Position numbers and translations under genes: made by a program. Shown here piece after piece: positions 42,408 through 51,100 of a DNA stretch of 64,000 nucleotides. The DNA lies in NCBI RefSeq assembly GCF_003173575.1, contig NZ_QGNY01000001.1:974294-1038293 (forward strand). Direction: 5' to 3'. Position 1 is the stretch's first letter. Each line of letters opens with the position of its first letter. The notes beneath the pieces were generated by a model. The model worked only from the letters and a program-made list of their open reading frames with translations, had not been told where the DNA came from and searched no databases. The stretch is from Pedobacter paludis (GTDB lineage Bacteria > Bacteroidota > Bacteroidia > Sphingobacteriales > Sphingobacteriaceae).

Positions 42408-42608
42408 ATGAGATGTGGATTTATTGTAGGTTATAATGTGGTCGAACGTACAGGTAAACTTGTAGATCAGAATAAACAGGAAATATCATTTACATATTAT
42501 GAGCTAGGCGCACTGCTAAAAGGTGATAAAGTATATTTTAATATCGAGATGGGTAAAGATGGTTTACAGGCCACGCAGGTAACCAAATCATTAGATGAAT
42601 ACCAATAA
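42408..42608 (+). CDS. Small cold-shock-domain-like protein
   Basis: 66 residues from the ATG at 42408 (a TTG at 42372 gives a longer frame with no support). The order 'RTGKLVDQNKQEISFTYYELG...GDKVYFNIEMGKDGLQATQVT' follows the cold-shock fold, including the closing 'G.D.V.F.....KdGl.A..V' segment, but the RNP1 and RNP2 motifs are replaced. It is like the protein at 5396-5593. Perhaps an OB-fold protein with changed binding. Convergent with the next gene, three bases between stops. Confidence 0.6.
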   Translation: MRCGFIVGYNVVERTGKLVDQNKQEISFTYYELGALLKGDKVYFNIEMGKDGLQATQVTKSLDEYQ

Positions 42609-42611
42609 TCG

Positions 42612-43370
42612 TTATGGGTTTACAAGCTTCGCCTTTTGAGATATTAATTCTTGATTTCCCTTGTAAACTTTTAAGTAAGCCGGTGGCGAATTCTGCTCGC
42701 CCATTACAACAATATCACATTCGTAAATAAATGCACCTCTGGTAAACTTAAAACTATGGTTTCCACCACTTCCATCTGGGATGTATGTTCCATTTAAAAT
42801 TACAATGTCGGGTTTGTCGCTCATTTTACTAAGCAGTTTCCACGAGGCATAACGGTAATGGCCATTTCCCATATCATCAATTCTAATTCGATATTGAGCG
42901 GTTTCTAAAAGTTGAACCGGTTTTTCAAACACTTGAATAGATTCGTGAAGTTGGGCTTTATCTTGTTTGATTAATTCTTGTTGCTTTTTTGCTTCACCTG
43001 CAGATTGATAATTAACCGAAAGCAATCTTCCATCATAGTTTAGCCAAACATCTCCATTATGCAGCATAATTCCACGCCACCCAACAGCACTCCAGTCTTT
43101 TACAGGTTCAGATTGGATAATCATTTTCCTTAATTGATCATCAAATACTTCATTATACCTTTTTAGAAACGCTTCTTTATTTTTAATTGAAGGAATTGGG
43201 TAGGCTCTACGAAAGGGATATGAAATCTTATTGCCTATTTTAGTCCTGTCATTTTTTTTCACACAATCAATAAAGTCAGAAACAATTTTCTTTTGCTGAG
43301 TAGTAAGATCTTGTCCAAAAACAACTGCCAGATTTACAGTTAAAAATATAGTTATGATAATTTTTTTCAT
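42612..43370 (-). CDS. Exported hypothetical protein, 252 residues
   Basis: A signal peptide ('IIITIFLTVNLAVVFGQ') leads to two domains: an NTF2-like first half ('DFIDCVKKNDRTKIGNKISYPFRR...FLKRYNEVFDDQLRK...GIMLHNGDVWLNYDGRL') and a beta-rich second half ('QYRIRIDDMGNGHYRYASWKLL', 'AYLKVYKGNQELIS'). A periplasmic protein of unknown function; the layout is seen in other Bacteroidota hypothetical proteins. Its upstream flank is the 99-bp repeat array. Confidence 0.65.
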   Translation of the reverse strand: MKKIIITIFLTVNLAVVFGQDLTTQQKKIVSDFIDCVKKNDRTKIGNKISYPFRRAYPIPSIKNKEAFLKRYNEVFDDQLRKMIIQSEPVKDWSAVGWRGIMLHNGDVWLNYDGRLLSVNYQSAGEAKKQQELIKQDKAQLHESIQVFEKPVQLLETAQYRIRIDDMGNGHYRYASWKLLSKMSDKPDIVILNGTYIPDGSGGNHSFKFTRGAFIYECDIVVMGEQNSPPAYLKVYKGNQELISQKAKLVNP

Positions 43371-43471
43371 GGTTTAGAGTTACTTTATATCAAAGATATT
43401 TTAATACCTAGCTTTTCTATTAATTTTTGAATCTAATCAAACTTATCAATTTCTATTTTCCAACATATTAC

Positions 43472-44095
43472 ACTTAACTTCTTCAATTCCTTATATGGTA
43501 AACATTTCAGCGATTTTCATCTTAGATGCATTTAGGTATCTAAGGTGGTAAGAATCCAGCTATCTTAAACTTAAATGTTCTTAAATTCCTTATATGGTAA
43601 ACATTTCAGCGATTTTTATCTTAGATGCACTTAGGTGTCTAAGGTGGTAAGAATCCAGCTATCTTAAACTTAAGTGTTCTTAAATTCCTTATATGGCAAA
43701 CATTTCAGCGATTTTCATCTTAGATGCACTTAGGTGTCTAAGGTGGTAAGAATCCAGCTATCTTAAACTTAAGTGTTCTTAAATTCCTTATATGGTAAAC
43801 ATTTTTCAGGCGATTTTTATCTTAGATGCATTTAGGTGTCTAAGGTGGTAAGAATCCAGCTATCTTAAACTTAAGTGTTCTTAAATTCCTTATATGGCAA
43901 ACATTTCAGCGGTTTTCATCTTAGATGCACTTTGGTGTCTAAGGCGGTAAGAATCCAGCTATCTTAAACTTAAATGTTTTTAAATTCCTTATATGGCAAA
44001 CATTTCAGCGATTTTCATCTTAGATGCACTTAGGTGTCTAAGGTGGTAGAATCCAGCTATCTTAAACTTAAGTGTTCTTAAATTCCTTATATGGT
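43472..44095. repeat. Tandem array of 99-bp units
   Basis: Seven occurrences of ATTCCTTATATGG start at 43486, 43585, 43684, 43783, 43885, 43984 and 44082: six full units with spacing 99, 99, 99, 102, 99, 98 bp. Units are about 95% alike and contain TAAACATTTCAGCG, CATCTTAGATGCACTTAGG, GTCTAAGGTGGTAAGAATCC and AGCTATCTTAAACTTAAGTG. Although 99 is divisible by three, stops interrupt all frames on inspection. No spacer diversity, so not CRISPR. A -7 box TATCTTTG follows at 44115-44122. Nothing else was seen in 43371-44251. Confidence 0.92.
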
Positions 44096-44251
44096 TAATT
44101 TTCTATTAGACACTTATCTTTGATGTTTCAATTTTTTTAGTTACAAAATAATTCGACTCAGCAAGTTGTCCTACATTGCCCCTACAATTGTCACCTCTAC
44201 CCCCACAATATCCTCCCCGAAACCGCTAAATTTGATTCAAAGAAACCCATA

Positions 44252-44689
44252 ATGGAAGCCATTACTGTAAGCATCAAAGTAGATGCACCAATTGAACAGA
44301 TCTGGAAACTGTGGAATACACCAGAAGACATCAAGAAGTGGAACAACGTTTCTGAGCAATGGCATACCCCCTTTGCGGAGAACAATCTGCAACTGGGCGG
44401 CAAACTCTTGCTAACAATGGGCTTAAAAAATGGAAGCTTCAGCTTTGATTTTGAAGCCATTTATCAGGAAATCGACCCATACAAACGGATTCGGTATACA
44501 CTTACCGACGGCAGATCTTCAACCATTGTTTTTGCCGGAATCGGACCGGTAACGATTACTGAAACATTTGAGCCGAACCAGAATGACTCAATTGAAATGC
44601 AACGCGACTTTTGCCAGTCCGTTTTGATGTCCTTTAAAAAATATGCCGAAGAGACAGAGCTTAATCAAGAAGAGAATTTACTTGGTTAA
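44252..44689 (+). CDS. SRPBCC (AHSA1/START-like) protein
   Basis: 145 residues: 'AITVSIKVDAPIEQIWKLWNTPEDIKKWN' opening and 'GSFSFDFEAIYQEIDPYKRIRYTLTDGR', 'VTITETFEP...QRDFCQSVLMSFKKYAEE' closing helix, the pattern of the activator of Hsp90 ATPase homolog 1-like / SRPBCC fold. These bind small hydrophobic ligands; no ligand can be named. Possible promoter TATCTTTG at 44115-44122, which would give a 125-base leader. Confidence 0.88.
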   Translation: MEAITVSIKVDAPIEQIWKLWNTPEDIKKWNNVSEQWHTPFAENNLQLGGKLLLTMGLKNGSFSFDFEAIYQEIDPYKRIRYTLTDGRSSTIVFAGIGPVTITETFEPNQNDSIEMQRDFCQSVLMSFKKYAEETELNQEENLLG

Positions 44690-44811
44690 AGGTCATAAGC
44701 TCAAGTTATCGTGAACATCGGTTCCAATTTTGCTTATATAATCTACCTTGATATTTTTTGCCAAGCTAGATTACTCTGCTATTTGGATATGGCTTAAAAG
44801 TTAGTTCAAGA

Positions 44812-45546
44812 TTACCTGTTAAGTTGATTCGTTTCTATCCAACCTTCAATTATTTTCTTACCATAGAATCTTATTTTTGTAAATGATCCACTTCTAGCCA
44901 AAATTTCTACAGAATTATCTTTAACTAGGTACATGTTTGTTTGTGCATTAAAGTTTGGTAATGCGTATATTTTAGATCTTATTACATTAACTTTTAATTC
45001 TTCAATGGACATGAATTTTTTATATTTTTCCCATTCCTTAACATTCTTTTTTAAGCCCAATATAACTTCTAATGGAATGTGTGTAATCTTTGTATAAACA
45101 TCAGGTGTGCCTTTATAATAAAACCTTAAGATATTTGGAATTGTATCTTCCGAATCTTCATTAATTGATAATCCACATTGCCTTGTCGGACTTTGTAGAT
45201 TTCCATTTGAATCATACGTGACACCTAAATCATCATAAAACCTAATAAATACACCACTTTTCTCAAGTTGCGAAAGATGCTTAGGTTCTTCATCACCATG
45301 TGTTTCGGGGTTCCAGAAACCAAAATAGCCAAACGTACTTTCATCTATCATTGCTTTATGCGAATCCGAAAAATAGCTTATCTCTATTTTTTTATTCTTC
45401 TTGAATAAAAGGTAGTCATAAAAATCACCATCAACAAAAACCCAATTACCTTGTAACTTTTGAATGTCTGGGATTATTTCCTTTTGAGAATAACAATTAA
45501 AATAACTAAATAATATAAGATTAAATAATATAAATCTACTTTTCAT
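44812..45546 (-). CDS. Exported protein with C-terminal SH3-like domain, candidate immunity protein
   Basis: 244 residues with signal peptide ('FILFNLILFSYFNCYS'). N-terminal half ('IQKLQGNWVFVDGDFYDYLLFKK') is lipocalin-like by pattern; the last ~55 residues ('LPNFNAQTNMYLVKDNSVEILARS...KIRFYGKKIIEGWIETNQL') look like a bacterial SH3 domain. The start codon lies inside the end of the giant gene upstream (11-base overlap, 45536-45546), so the two are translationally coupled. AT-rich like the toxin tip of that gene. Position, overlap and export to where the GH19 domain would act suggest an immunity protein. This is inference; no known immunity family was recognised. Confidence 0.6.
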   Translation of the reverse strand: MKSRFILFNLILFSYFNCYSQKEIIPDIQKLQGNWVFVDGDFYDYLLFKKNKKIEISYFSDSHKAMIDESTFGYFGFWNPETHGDEEPKHLSQLEKSGVFIRFYDDLGVTYDSNGNLQSPTRQCGLSINEDSEDTIPNILRFYYKGTPDVYTKITHIPLEVILGLKKNVKEWEKYKKFMSIEELKVNVIRSKIYALPNFNAQTNMYLVKDNSVEILARSGSFTKIRFYGKKIIEGWIETNQLNR

Positions 45547-48500
45547 CGCTTAAAATTTTATATGCTTTTTTTGTATACGATATTCTTTGTGTAATTCCAT
45601 GAAGAGCTCCATTAACAACTTTGCTAACATTTTTAATCGTTTCATCCTCAATATCCGTACTCTTTGCATTCGCACCAGCTCCTTTCCAAAATGCCATTGC
45701 CGCTAGCATTCCTGTTTCAGTATCTGTATTTAACAATTCTAAGTTAGAATCACATTCAGCAGTTCGGCAAATAAAGTTTTTTGGATTATCTTTAGCTAGC
45801 GCCAGGTTCCATTTACGTTGAAATTCCTTATAATTCACATAACCCGTTAACTGAATAAATCCACGGCCACGAAATCTAGAACCATCTCCTGAATCTATAT
45901 TACCATTCAATAAGGTTGTATGACATGCATACACATAATTAAAAAAGTCTAAATTATTCGGACTATTAGTATAGTATTTAGATTTTGGGCTCAGAGAATT
46001 ATTTGCAGTCATAAATGAGACTTTTGCATACCATATATTCCCCTCCTTGTATCTATCCTTTTCTGGTACTACAATTACATTATCACAATTGGGAAATGGG
46101 CAAGAGTTAGTAGATTCAGTATTATAACCATCAAATAGATCACAATATTTTAATACATATTGTCCATCCTTGAGTCTTAAGGTCCTTGTTTTATTGGAGG
46201 ATAAAATTCCACTCTTGGTATAAGAATTTTCAAGAAGATCTGTCAATCCTGTTTCCGCACCTATCTGTCCTAAAAAATGTGCCATTCTTAAGGGTGTGTT
46301 AATTTCAAACTGATCGCTATATTTATTGATGTACTTTGTAACATCTGCTACTTTATCGGAAGGTGTATTAGGAAAAATTTCCTGCAAATCCTCTTCCTTC
46401 AACTCATATCCTTTTGGTTTAGGATCGTTAAACCTAAATGCTGAATAAGCTTTATCAAATTCCAGGTATTTTTCAAACACCTCTTTATCCTCATCCGGTA
46501 CTTGAAATTCAAACACCAAATCCCCCTTAGTATATGAATTTGTTAATATGTTCGATACATTTGCTATTGAAAATTCATATATCGTTAAGCCCTCCCAGTT
46601 TTTCCTTTTGACTTTAGCACTGTAATAAGACGCAACATAGTTTGTAGAAAACATATCCGCTGTTTTTCTGGTGATAAAGCTTAATTCAACTTTTTTCTTG
46701 CCACCCAAATCAAAATAATCCGAAAATTCTAAATCGGCATGATCAAGCATTCCCATATTATTATTAAAAACATATCCTTTTTTTGAATTTGTTTCCTTGA
46801 TTTTTTTAAGAATTTTCAAAATCAATTCCCTGTCTGGGAATCTACCCGATCCCTCATCATCCCCCTCAAAAGGCCTGAAGATCAGGTCGGGGTTGCGCAT
46901 GTACCTCCACTGGCTGTACCAAAGCTCCGTACCGCTCGCATAGTCCATCAGGTTCTTTGTCGAGCCCTTTTCAAGACCAGGATCTGCCCAGGTGTGCTGG
47001 AGCATAAATGCCCCGTGGCCAAGCTCGTGCGCAATTGTCCGCATTATGGCTCCCTCTCCTTCGGAGAGGGCTGGGGTGAGGCTTACAAAACCAACCTGCC
47101 CGCCTCTTACCATATATCCCGCACTGCCGTCGCTCAGGCCCTTCACCAGAAAGATGTAATACGTACCGTTCTCCAGCTTATGGCCTTCTTTATAGGCCCT
47201 GACCAGTGCCTTCTGCCCGTCGGTATAAGCGCTCATCACATTGCTGTTCGCTGTCTCCAGATTATCAAAAGCCGTGTTCTTGCCGTCGAAATTATCGGCT
47301 ACCTTCACCTCCCATTCTACAACGGCCTGTTGGTATATTTTATTCAAGGCCTGTTGAACAGATACAGCATCGATAGAAACCCCGTTACCGTTAACGGGCA
47401 CCAGAACAACCTTTTTGCTTATTTTGTTAAAGGCGCTGATATTTAATTTGCCAATGTAAGCCCCCCCTGTGGCCGCATTTGGGTGGTAGGCATAAATCTC
47501 CCTGTCATTATCGGCCAGGGCACCGATTATATTGATGGTGTAGATACTGTCCCTGAAGTTAGAGGATAATTTTTCGCCGCTGCCGGTCTTAAACTCCACT
47601 TTGTCGGCCAGAAGCGTTCTGTCGGTAATCTTGATCCTGGCCTGTACCTCATCGGGCTGATGGCTCTCGATGGATTTCCGGGCTACATAATACTTTGGTT
47701 TCCCCTTGCCGTTATCGGTTAAGGCCTGATAGGCCGAGGCATAGGTTGCATTGGTGCCCAGGTTCTTCTGGTAGGCATCGAAACCGTATTTCTGGTTCGG
47801 CGCCAGGAACTCTACGCCCGCCTTCTCGGTATTTAATGCATAGCTCGTAGAGCTTCCCCCGGCCAGCAGTTCCGATGGCGGTATTTTGCCCAGATGGGTT
47901 ACCGTACCGTTTTTGTCGACGCTAAAGGTTTCATTATTTTTATCCTGAAAAACAAACGGGGGCTGTCCTTCCTTTAATTTGATGGTAATTTCCTTTGGCG
48001 TCCCCCCGTCAACCGAAGCGGTAAATTTTACGGTCTTGGCTACAGCATCATATTTAGGCAGATCAATCGGCCAAATTATAGCGGCATCTACAATGGTAGG
48101 CAGACTGTTTTTTGAAATGGCCCCTACATTCCCATCGGCATCTGGTTTTACCGTTATGCCCGCAACAGCCTGTTCTAAAGACTCTTCCAGGCTCCTCCGC
48201 GAGAAGGTAACTTTTCCATTGGTCAGCTTTAACGCTGTACTGATGCGGATATCCTTAAATTCGACCTTAAAGCTTAGCGCGTTCAAAAACGGAACACCGA
48301 CCGTTCCGGTTCCGCTAAAGGTACCGTTTGATCCCGTGGCTTCGGTAACCACTACCGGAAATTTGCCGGCGAAGAAAACCATCGATTTAACCAGTACGGG
48401 AAGCGGGTCGCCCTGTTCTACCGCTGGCAGGTCCTCGGTTTTGCCACAGACAAAATCGCCCTGTGTGAGTGCCTCATCGGGTACATTAAAAGTCTGGAGT

Positions 48501-49864
48501 TCGGAATAGTCTCCATAACCGTAAATGCACTGAGCTTTTATCTGGAATTCGTATGCGGTAGAAGACCGCAGTCCCTGAATCAGATAGCTTGGCGTAAAAA
48601 CTTCCTGTTCGAACCACTGTGCGGTAGGATTATCGGATTCCCTGTAGCGGATGGTAAAGGCCTGCTGCAGGGGCAGTGCATTCCAGCTTACCTTAATCGA
48701 GCCTGGGCCGGAAAGCTCGGCCATAATATTGATCGGACTGGCGCATTTATCGCCGTAGGTAAACTTTACGACCCCGCTGTTTCCGTTGTTTACAAACAGG
48801 TCCTTCCCTTCGGCCTCAACCGCCTGGACCTGCACGGCATAACTGTTGCCCGGAATTAAACCGGGTTCTGTCAACCCATAAACCAGAACAGTCTGGTCGG
48901 TAAAGGTTTCGTAAAGCGGCCTCGAGGTGCGGATCGCATCGTTCGGGTCGCGGTCTGCCGGAACAATCTCCGCCAGCCTGAACTTATAGGCAATGCTGTA
49001 GGCCGAGTTGATAGAGCCCGTGCTTCTCGGAGTCCACTGGAAAACCACATTTTGGGGATCTAAAGGGCTTACCTTGCTTAAATTGAAGGGCTGGTTAATG
49101 ATTGGCGGGTAAGCCAGAAAAATGGAAACCACGGACAGGGCCGAATTCGACACCAGGCTCTTTCGGTAATAATCGATCACCTCTACGGTAAACCTATAAA
49201 TACCTTCCGGAAGTTTACCGCCGTTTCTGGCAAACTCGGTCTGGTTCAGTCCCTGAAAGACCAGGTTCTGCGGATTGAAATAGGGCTCCAGATCTGCGCC
49301 CGTAATTACACTTAATTCTCCACCGTTTAAAAACAGGGCGGGAACATTAAAATCGTTCTTGCTCTGTATGGTAATGCCGAAACCCTCAATCTTAATGCGC
49401 AACCTGCACGGATAATTGGTTTTGGTTAAATCCTTTAAAAATAAATTAACCTGCAGCTTAGTTGATCCCGGCGAAGCATAATCACTTAAATAAGAGCTGT
49501 ACGGCGGATTAACCTGCGTATTGGCCAGGACCGGTGCAATCTGCTGGGCGCCCGCGGTTAGGCTGAAGGCCGAGAGAACAAAGACTAATGCAAGGAAAGG
49601 GTTTGAGACAGAAGGTTTAAGATTTTTTGAGCCTAGAGACAAAGCCTTACAGATCAAAGCCAAAGAACCAAAATTGTTTGAAAAATAATTCTTAAGCAAA
49701 AAGCCTTTGACGCCATAAGAAAATCCAGAATAGCATTTTATAGCCAATGGTTTAAATCTGGTTATAGCATCCACTTTTTGCATAAAGCCATTGAAAAAAG
49801 CACAGCGCAAAAAAAGAGTAAAAGAAAACCAGCAGAAAAAATGTTTGAGTAGCGTTTTTTTCAA
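45536..49864 (-). CDS. Modular toxin-like protein: TANFOR/Fn3 region, zincin, GH19 C-terminus
   Basis: 1442 residues. A long N-terminal leader ends in the hydrophobic stretch 'FLALVFVLSAFSLTAGAQQ' (~95-112). Residues ~113-250 resemble the TANFOR domain; fibronectin-III-like repeats follow (~255-470), then beta-rich repeats to ~800. A zincin with His946-Glu947-xx-His950 ('AHELGHGAF') and a Met-turn-like 'NLMDYASG' covers ~800-1000. After a composition break near residue 1003 the tip has a GH19 chitinase/lysozyme-like domain: 'FLGQIGAETGL' near 1195, 'FRGRGFIQLTGYVNY' and 'AAMAFWKGAGAN'. GH19 enzymes cut chitin or peptidoglycan. The zincin probably releases the tip. The start is uncertain; internal ATGs exist. 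Confidence 0.8.
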   Translation of the reverse strand: MKKTLLKHFFCWFSFTLFLRCAFFNGFMQKVDAITRFKPLAIKCYSGFSYGVKGFLLKNYFSNNFGSLALICKALSLGSKNLKPSVSNPFLALVFVLSAFSLTAGAQQIAPVLANTQVNPPYSSYLSDYASPGSTKLQVNLFLKDLTKTNYPCRLRIKIEGFGITIQSKNDFNVPALFLNGGELSVITGADLEPYFNPQNLVFQGLNQTEFARNGGKLPEGIYRFTVEVIDYYRKSLVSNSALSVVSIFLAYPPIINQPFNLSKVSPLDPQNVVFQWTPRSTGSINSAYSIAYKFRLAEIVPADRDPNDAIRTSRPLYETFTDQTVLVYGLTEPGLIPGNSYAVQVQAVEAEGKDLFVNNGNSGVVKFTYGDKCASPINIMAELSGPGSIKVSWNALPLQQAFTIRYRESDNPTAQWFEQEVFTPSYLIQGLRSSTAYEFQIKAQCIYGYGDYSELQTFNVPDEALTQGDFVCGKTEDLPAVEQGDPLPVLVKSMVFFAGKFPVVVTEATGSNGTFSGTGTVGVPFLNALSFKVEFKDIRISTALKLTNGKVTFSRRSLEESLEQAVAGITVKPDADGNVGAISKNSLPTIVDAAIIWPIDLPKYDAVAKTVKFTASVDGGTPKEITIKLKEGQPPFVFQDKNNETFSVDKNGTVTHLGKIPPSELLAGGSSTSYALNTEKAGVEFLAPNQKYGFDAYQKNLGTNATYASAYQALTDNGKGKPKYYVARKSIESHQPDEVQARIKITDRTLLADKVEFKTGSGEKLSSNFRDSIYTINIIGALADNDREIYAYHPNAATGGAYIGKLNISAFNKISKKVVLVPVNGNGVSIDAVSVQQALNKIYQQAVVEWEVKVADNFDGKNTAFDNLETANSNVMSAYTDGQKALVRAYKEGHKLENGTYYIFLVKGLSDGSAGYMVRGGQVGFVSLTPALSEGEGAIMRTIAHELGHGAFMLQHTWADPGLEKGSTKNLMDYASGTELWYSQWRYMRNPDLIFRPFEGDDEGSGRFPDRELILKILKKIKETNSKKGYVFNNNMGMLDHADLEFSDYFDLGGKKKVELSFITRKTADMFSTNYVASYYSAKVKRKNWEGLTIYEFSIANVSNILTNSYTKGDLVFEFQVPDEDKEVFEKYLEFDKAYSAFRFNDPKPKGYELKEEDLQEIFPNTPSDKVADVTKYINKYSDQFEINTPLRMAHFLGQIGAETGLTDLLENSYTKSGILSSNKTRTLRLKDGQYVLKYCDLFDGYNTESTNSCPFPNCDNVIVVPEKDRYKEGNIWYAKVSFMTANNSLSPKSKYYTNSPNNLDFFNYVYACHTTLLNGNIDSGDGSRFRGRGFIQLTGYVNYKEFQRKWNLALAKDNPKNFICRTAECDSNLELLNTDTETGMLAAMAFWKGAGANAKSTDIEDETIKNVSKVVNGALHGITQRISYTKKAYKILSDEK
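47052..47084. repeat. REP-like palindrome inside the toxin-like gene
   Basis: CCCTCTCC-TTC-GGAGAGGG (47052-47070), a perfect 8-bp palindrome, is followed by CTGGGGTGAGGC. Read on the minus strand in frame it gives 'LTPALSEGEG', the familiar translation of a dispersed bacterial repeat. It lies 5 to 15 residues before the HELGHG motif. Confidence 0.7.
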
Positions 49865-50112
49865 ATAGTAACTGTAGAGGATTTATAGCCTCTCCTTATC
49901 TTATTAAAAAACAATGCCAGAATGGAATGGAATACTTTAATGTATGAGTACCAATACATTAAGAAACTTTACAATACGCTATAAGAAACATTCGGGGAAG
50001 TTAATTACCCATCATGTTGATGAAATTCCCCAATATTTATTTTAAGTAACCAAAAATTAAACAACTTCCAGCTAACAAACATTTAATCATCCCATCTCTT
50101 TTTATGTAAAAC

Positions 50113-51033
50113 TCAGCCATCAATAAATGATTGACGGAATTTTAATGGCGAAATATTGGTTTTGCTTTTAAAAAATTTGCTAAAAGACTGTGGATGTTCA
50201 AAGCCAAGGGCATATGCAATTTCCCCAATCGATAGCTGTGTTACCGATAGTTGCGCCTTCGCCTTTTCAATCAATCGATCGTGAATGTGCTGGACTCCGC
50301 TCTTCCCCGTTAAAACACGAAGCAGGCTACTGAGGTATTTGGGAGACATGTTCAGCCTTTCTCCAAGATAACCCACAGTGGGCAAACCCTTACCCATCAA
50401 ATCGCCACTGTTAAAGTAATCATCCAGGATCGTTTCCATTTGTTCTAAAATCCGGTGATTTGTCTTTTTCCGAGTCAGAAACTGACGGTTGTAAAAACGC
50501 TCCGAGTAATTCAAAAGGGTTTCAATTTGAGAAATGATAATGTTTTGACTAAACCGATCTAAATTGGCATTACACTCCTGTACGATGTTTTCGATAATAC
50601 CCATCATAATTGTTTCCTCTCGAAAGGATACAAAAAGGGCCTCATGAATGGTATAGCCGAAAAACTCGTAATGCCTGATCTGCTTGGACAATGGCGTATT
50701 CCAGATAAAATCAGGATGGATCAACAACATCCAGCCCGACCGCTCTTTAGAGGCTTCGGGATCACGCTCCACCTTGAAAACCTGACCGGGACCAATAAAG
50801 AACATCACACCTTCATCAAAATCGTAAGACTGTTGCCCATACTTAATTTTGGCGATAAAGTTTTTCTTAAGCGAGATAAAATAAAAATCAAAAACCCAGC
50901 TGCAGTCATGGAATTCTGGCAAGATATTCACTTCCGCATAATCCACCACACTAATCAGTGGGTGCTGTGGAGGGGGCAACTGCCTGGTTCGGTGAAATTC
51001 GCTTATTGTTTTTACTTTTTTAAGGACTGTCAT
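50113..51033 (-). CDS. AraC family transcriptional regulator
   Basis: 306 residues: an N-terminal cupin-like half (~30-165, 'WVFDFYFISLKKNFIAKIKYGQQSYDFDEGVMFFIGPGQVF') and two HTH motifs at the C-terminus ('LGERLNMSPKYLSSLLRVLTGKSGVQHIHDRLIEKAK', 'IGEIAYALGFEHPQSFSKFFKSKTNISPLKFR'). Start at ATG 51033; a TTG at 51048 is less likely. The NmrA-like gene lies 68 bp upstream on the same strand, the usual arrangement of an AraC regulator with its oxidoreductase target. An inverted repeat (TTGCAGAA / TTCTGCAA, 51056-51085) between them could be an operator or weak terminator. Confidence 0.93.
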   Translation of the reverse strand: MTVLKKVKTISEFHRTRQLPPPQHPLISVVDYAEVNILPEFHDCSWVFDFYFISLKKNFIAKIKYGQQSYDFDEGVMFFIGPGQVFKVERDPEASKERSGWMLLIHPDFIWNTPLSKQIRHYEFFGYTIHEALFVSFREETIMMGIIENIVQECNANLDRFSQNIIISQIETLLNYSERFYNRQFLTRKKTNHRILEQMETILDDYFNSGDLMGKGLPTVGYLGERLNMSPKYLSSLLRVLTGKSGVQHIHDRLIEKAKAQLSVTQLSIGEIAYALGFEHPQSFSKFFKSKTNISPLKFRQSFIDG

Positions 51034-51100
51034 TCTCTTTCGTTTCAAAGGGCAATTGCAGAAATTACTTTGAGCAGTTCTGCAATCGCCTCTAAATATA

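Noticed and set aside
43472..44095. CRISPR array
   Set aside because: Units of 99 bp are similar along their whole length with no unique spacers, and no cas genes are present.
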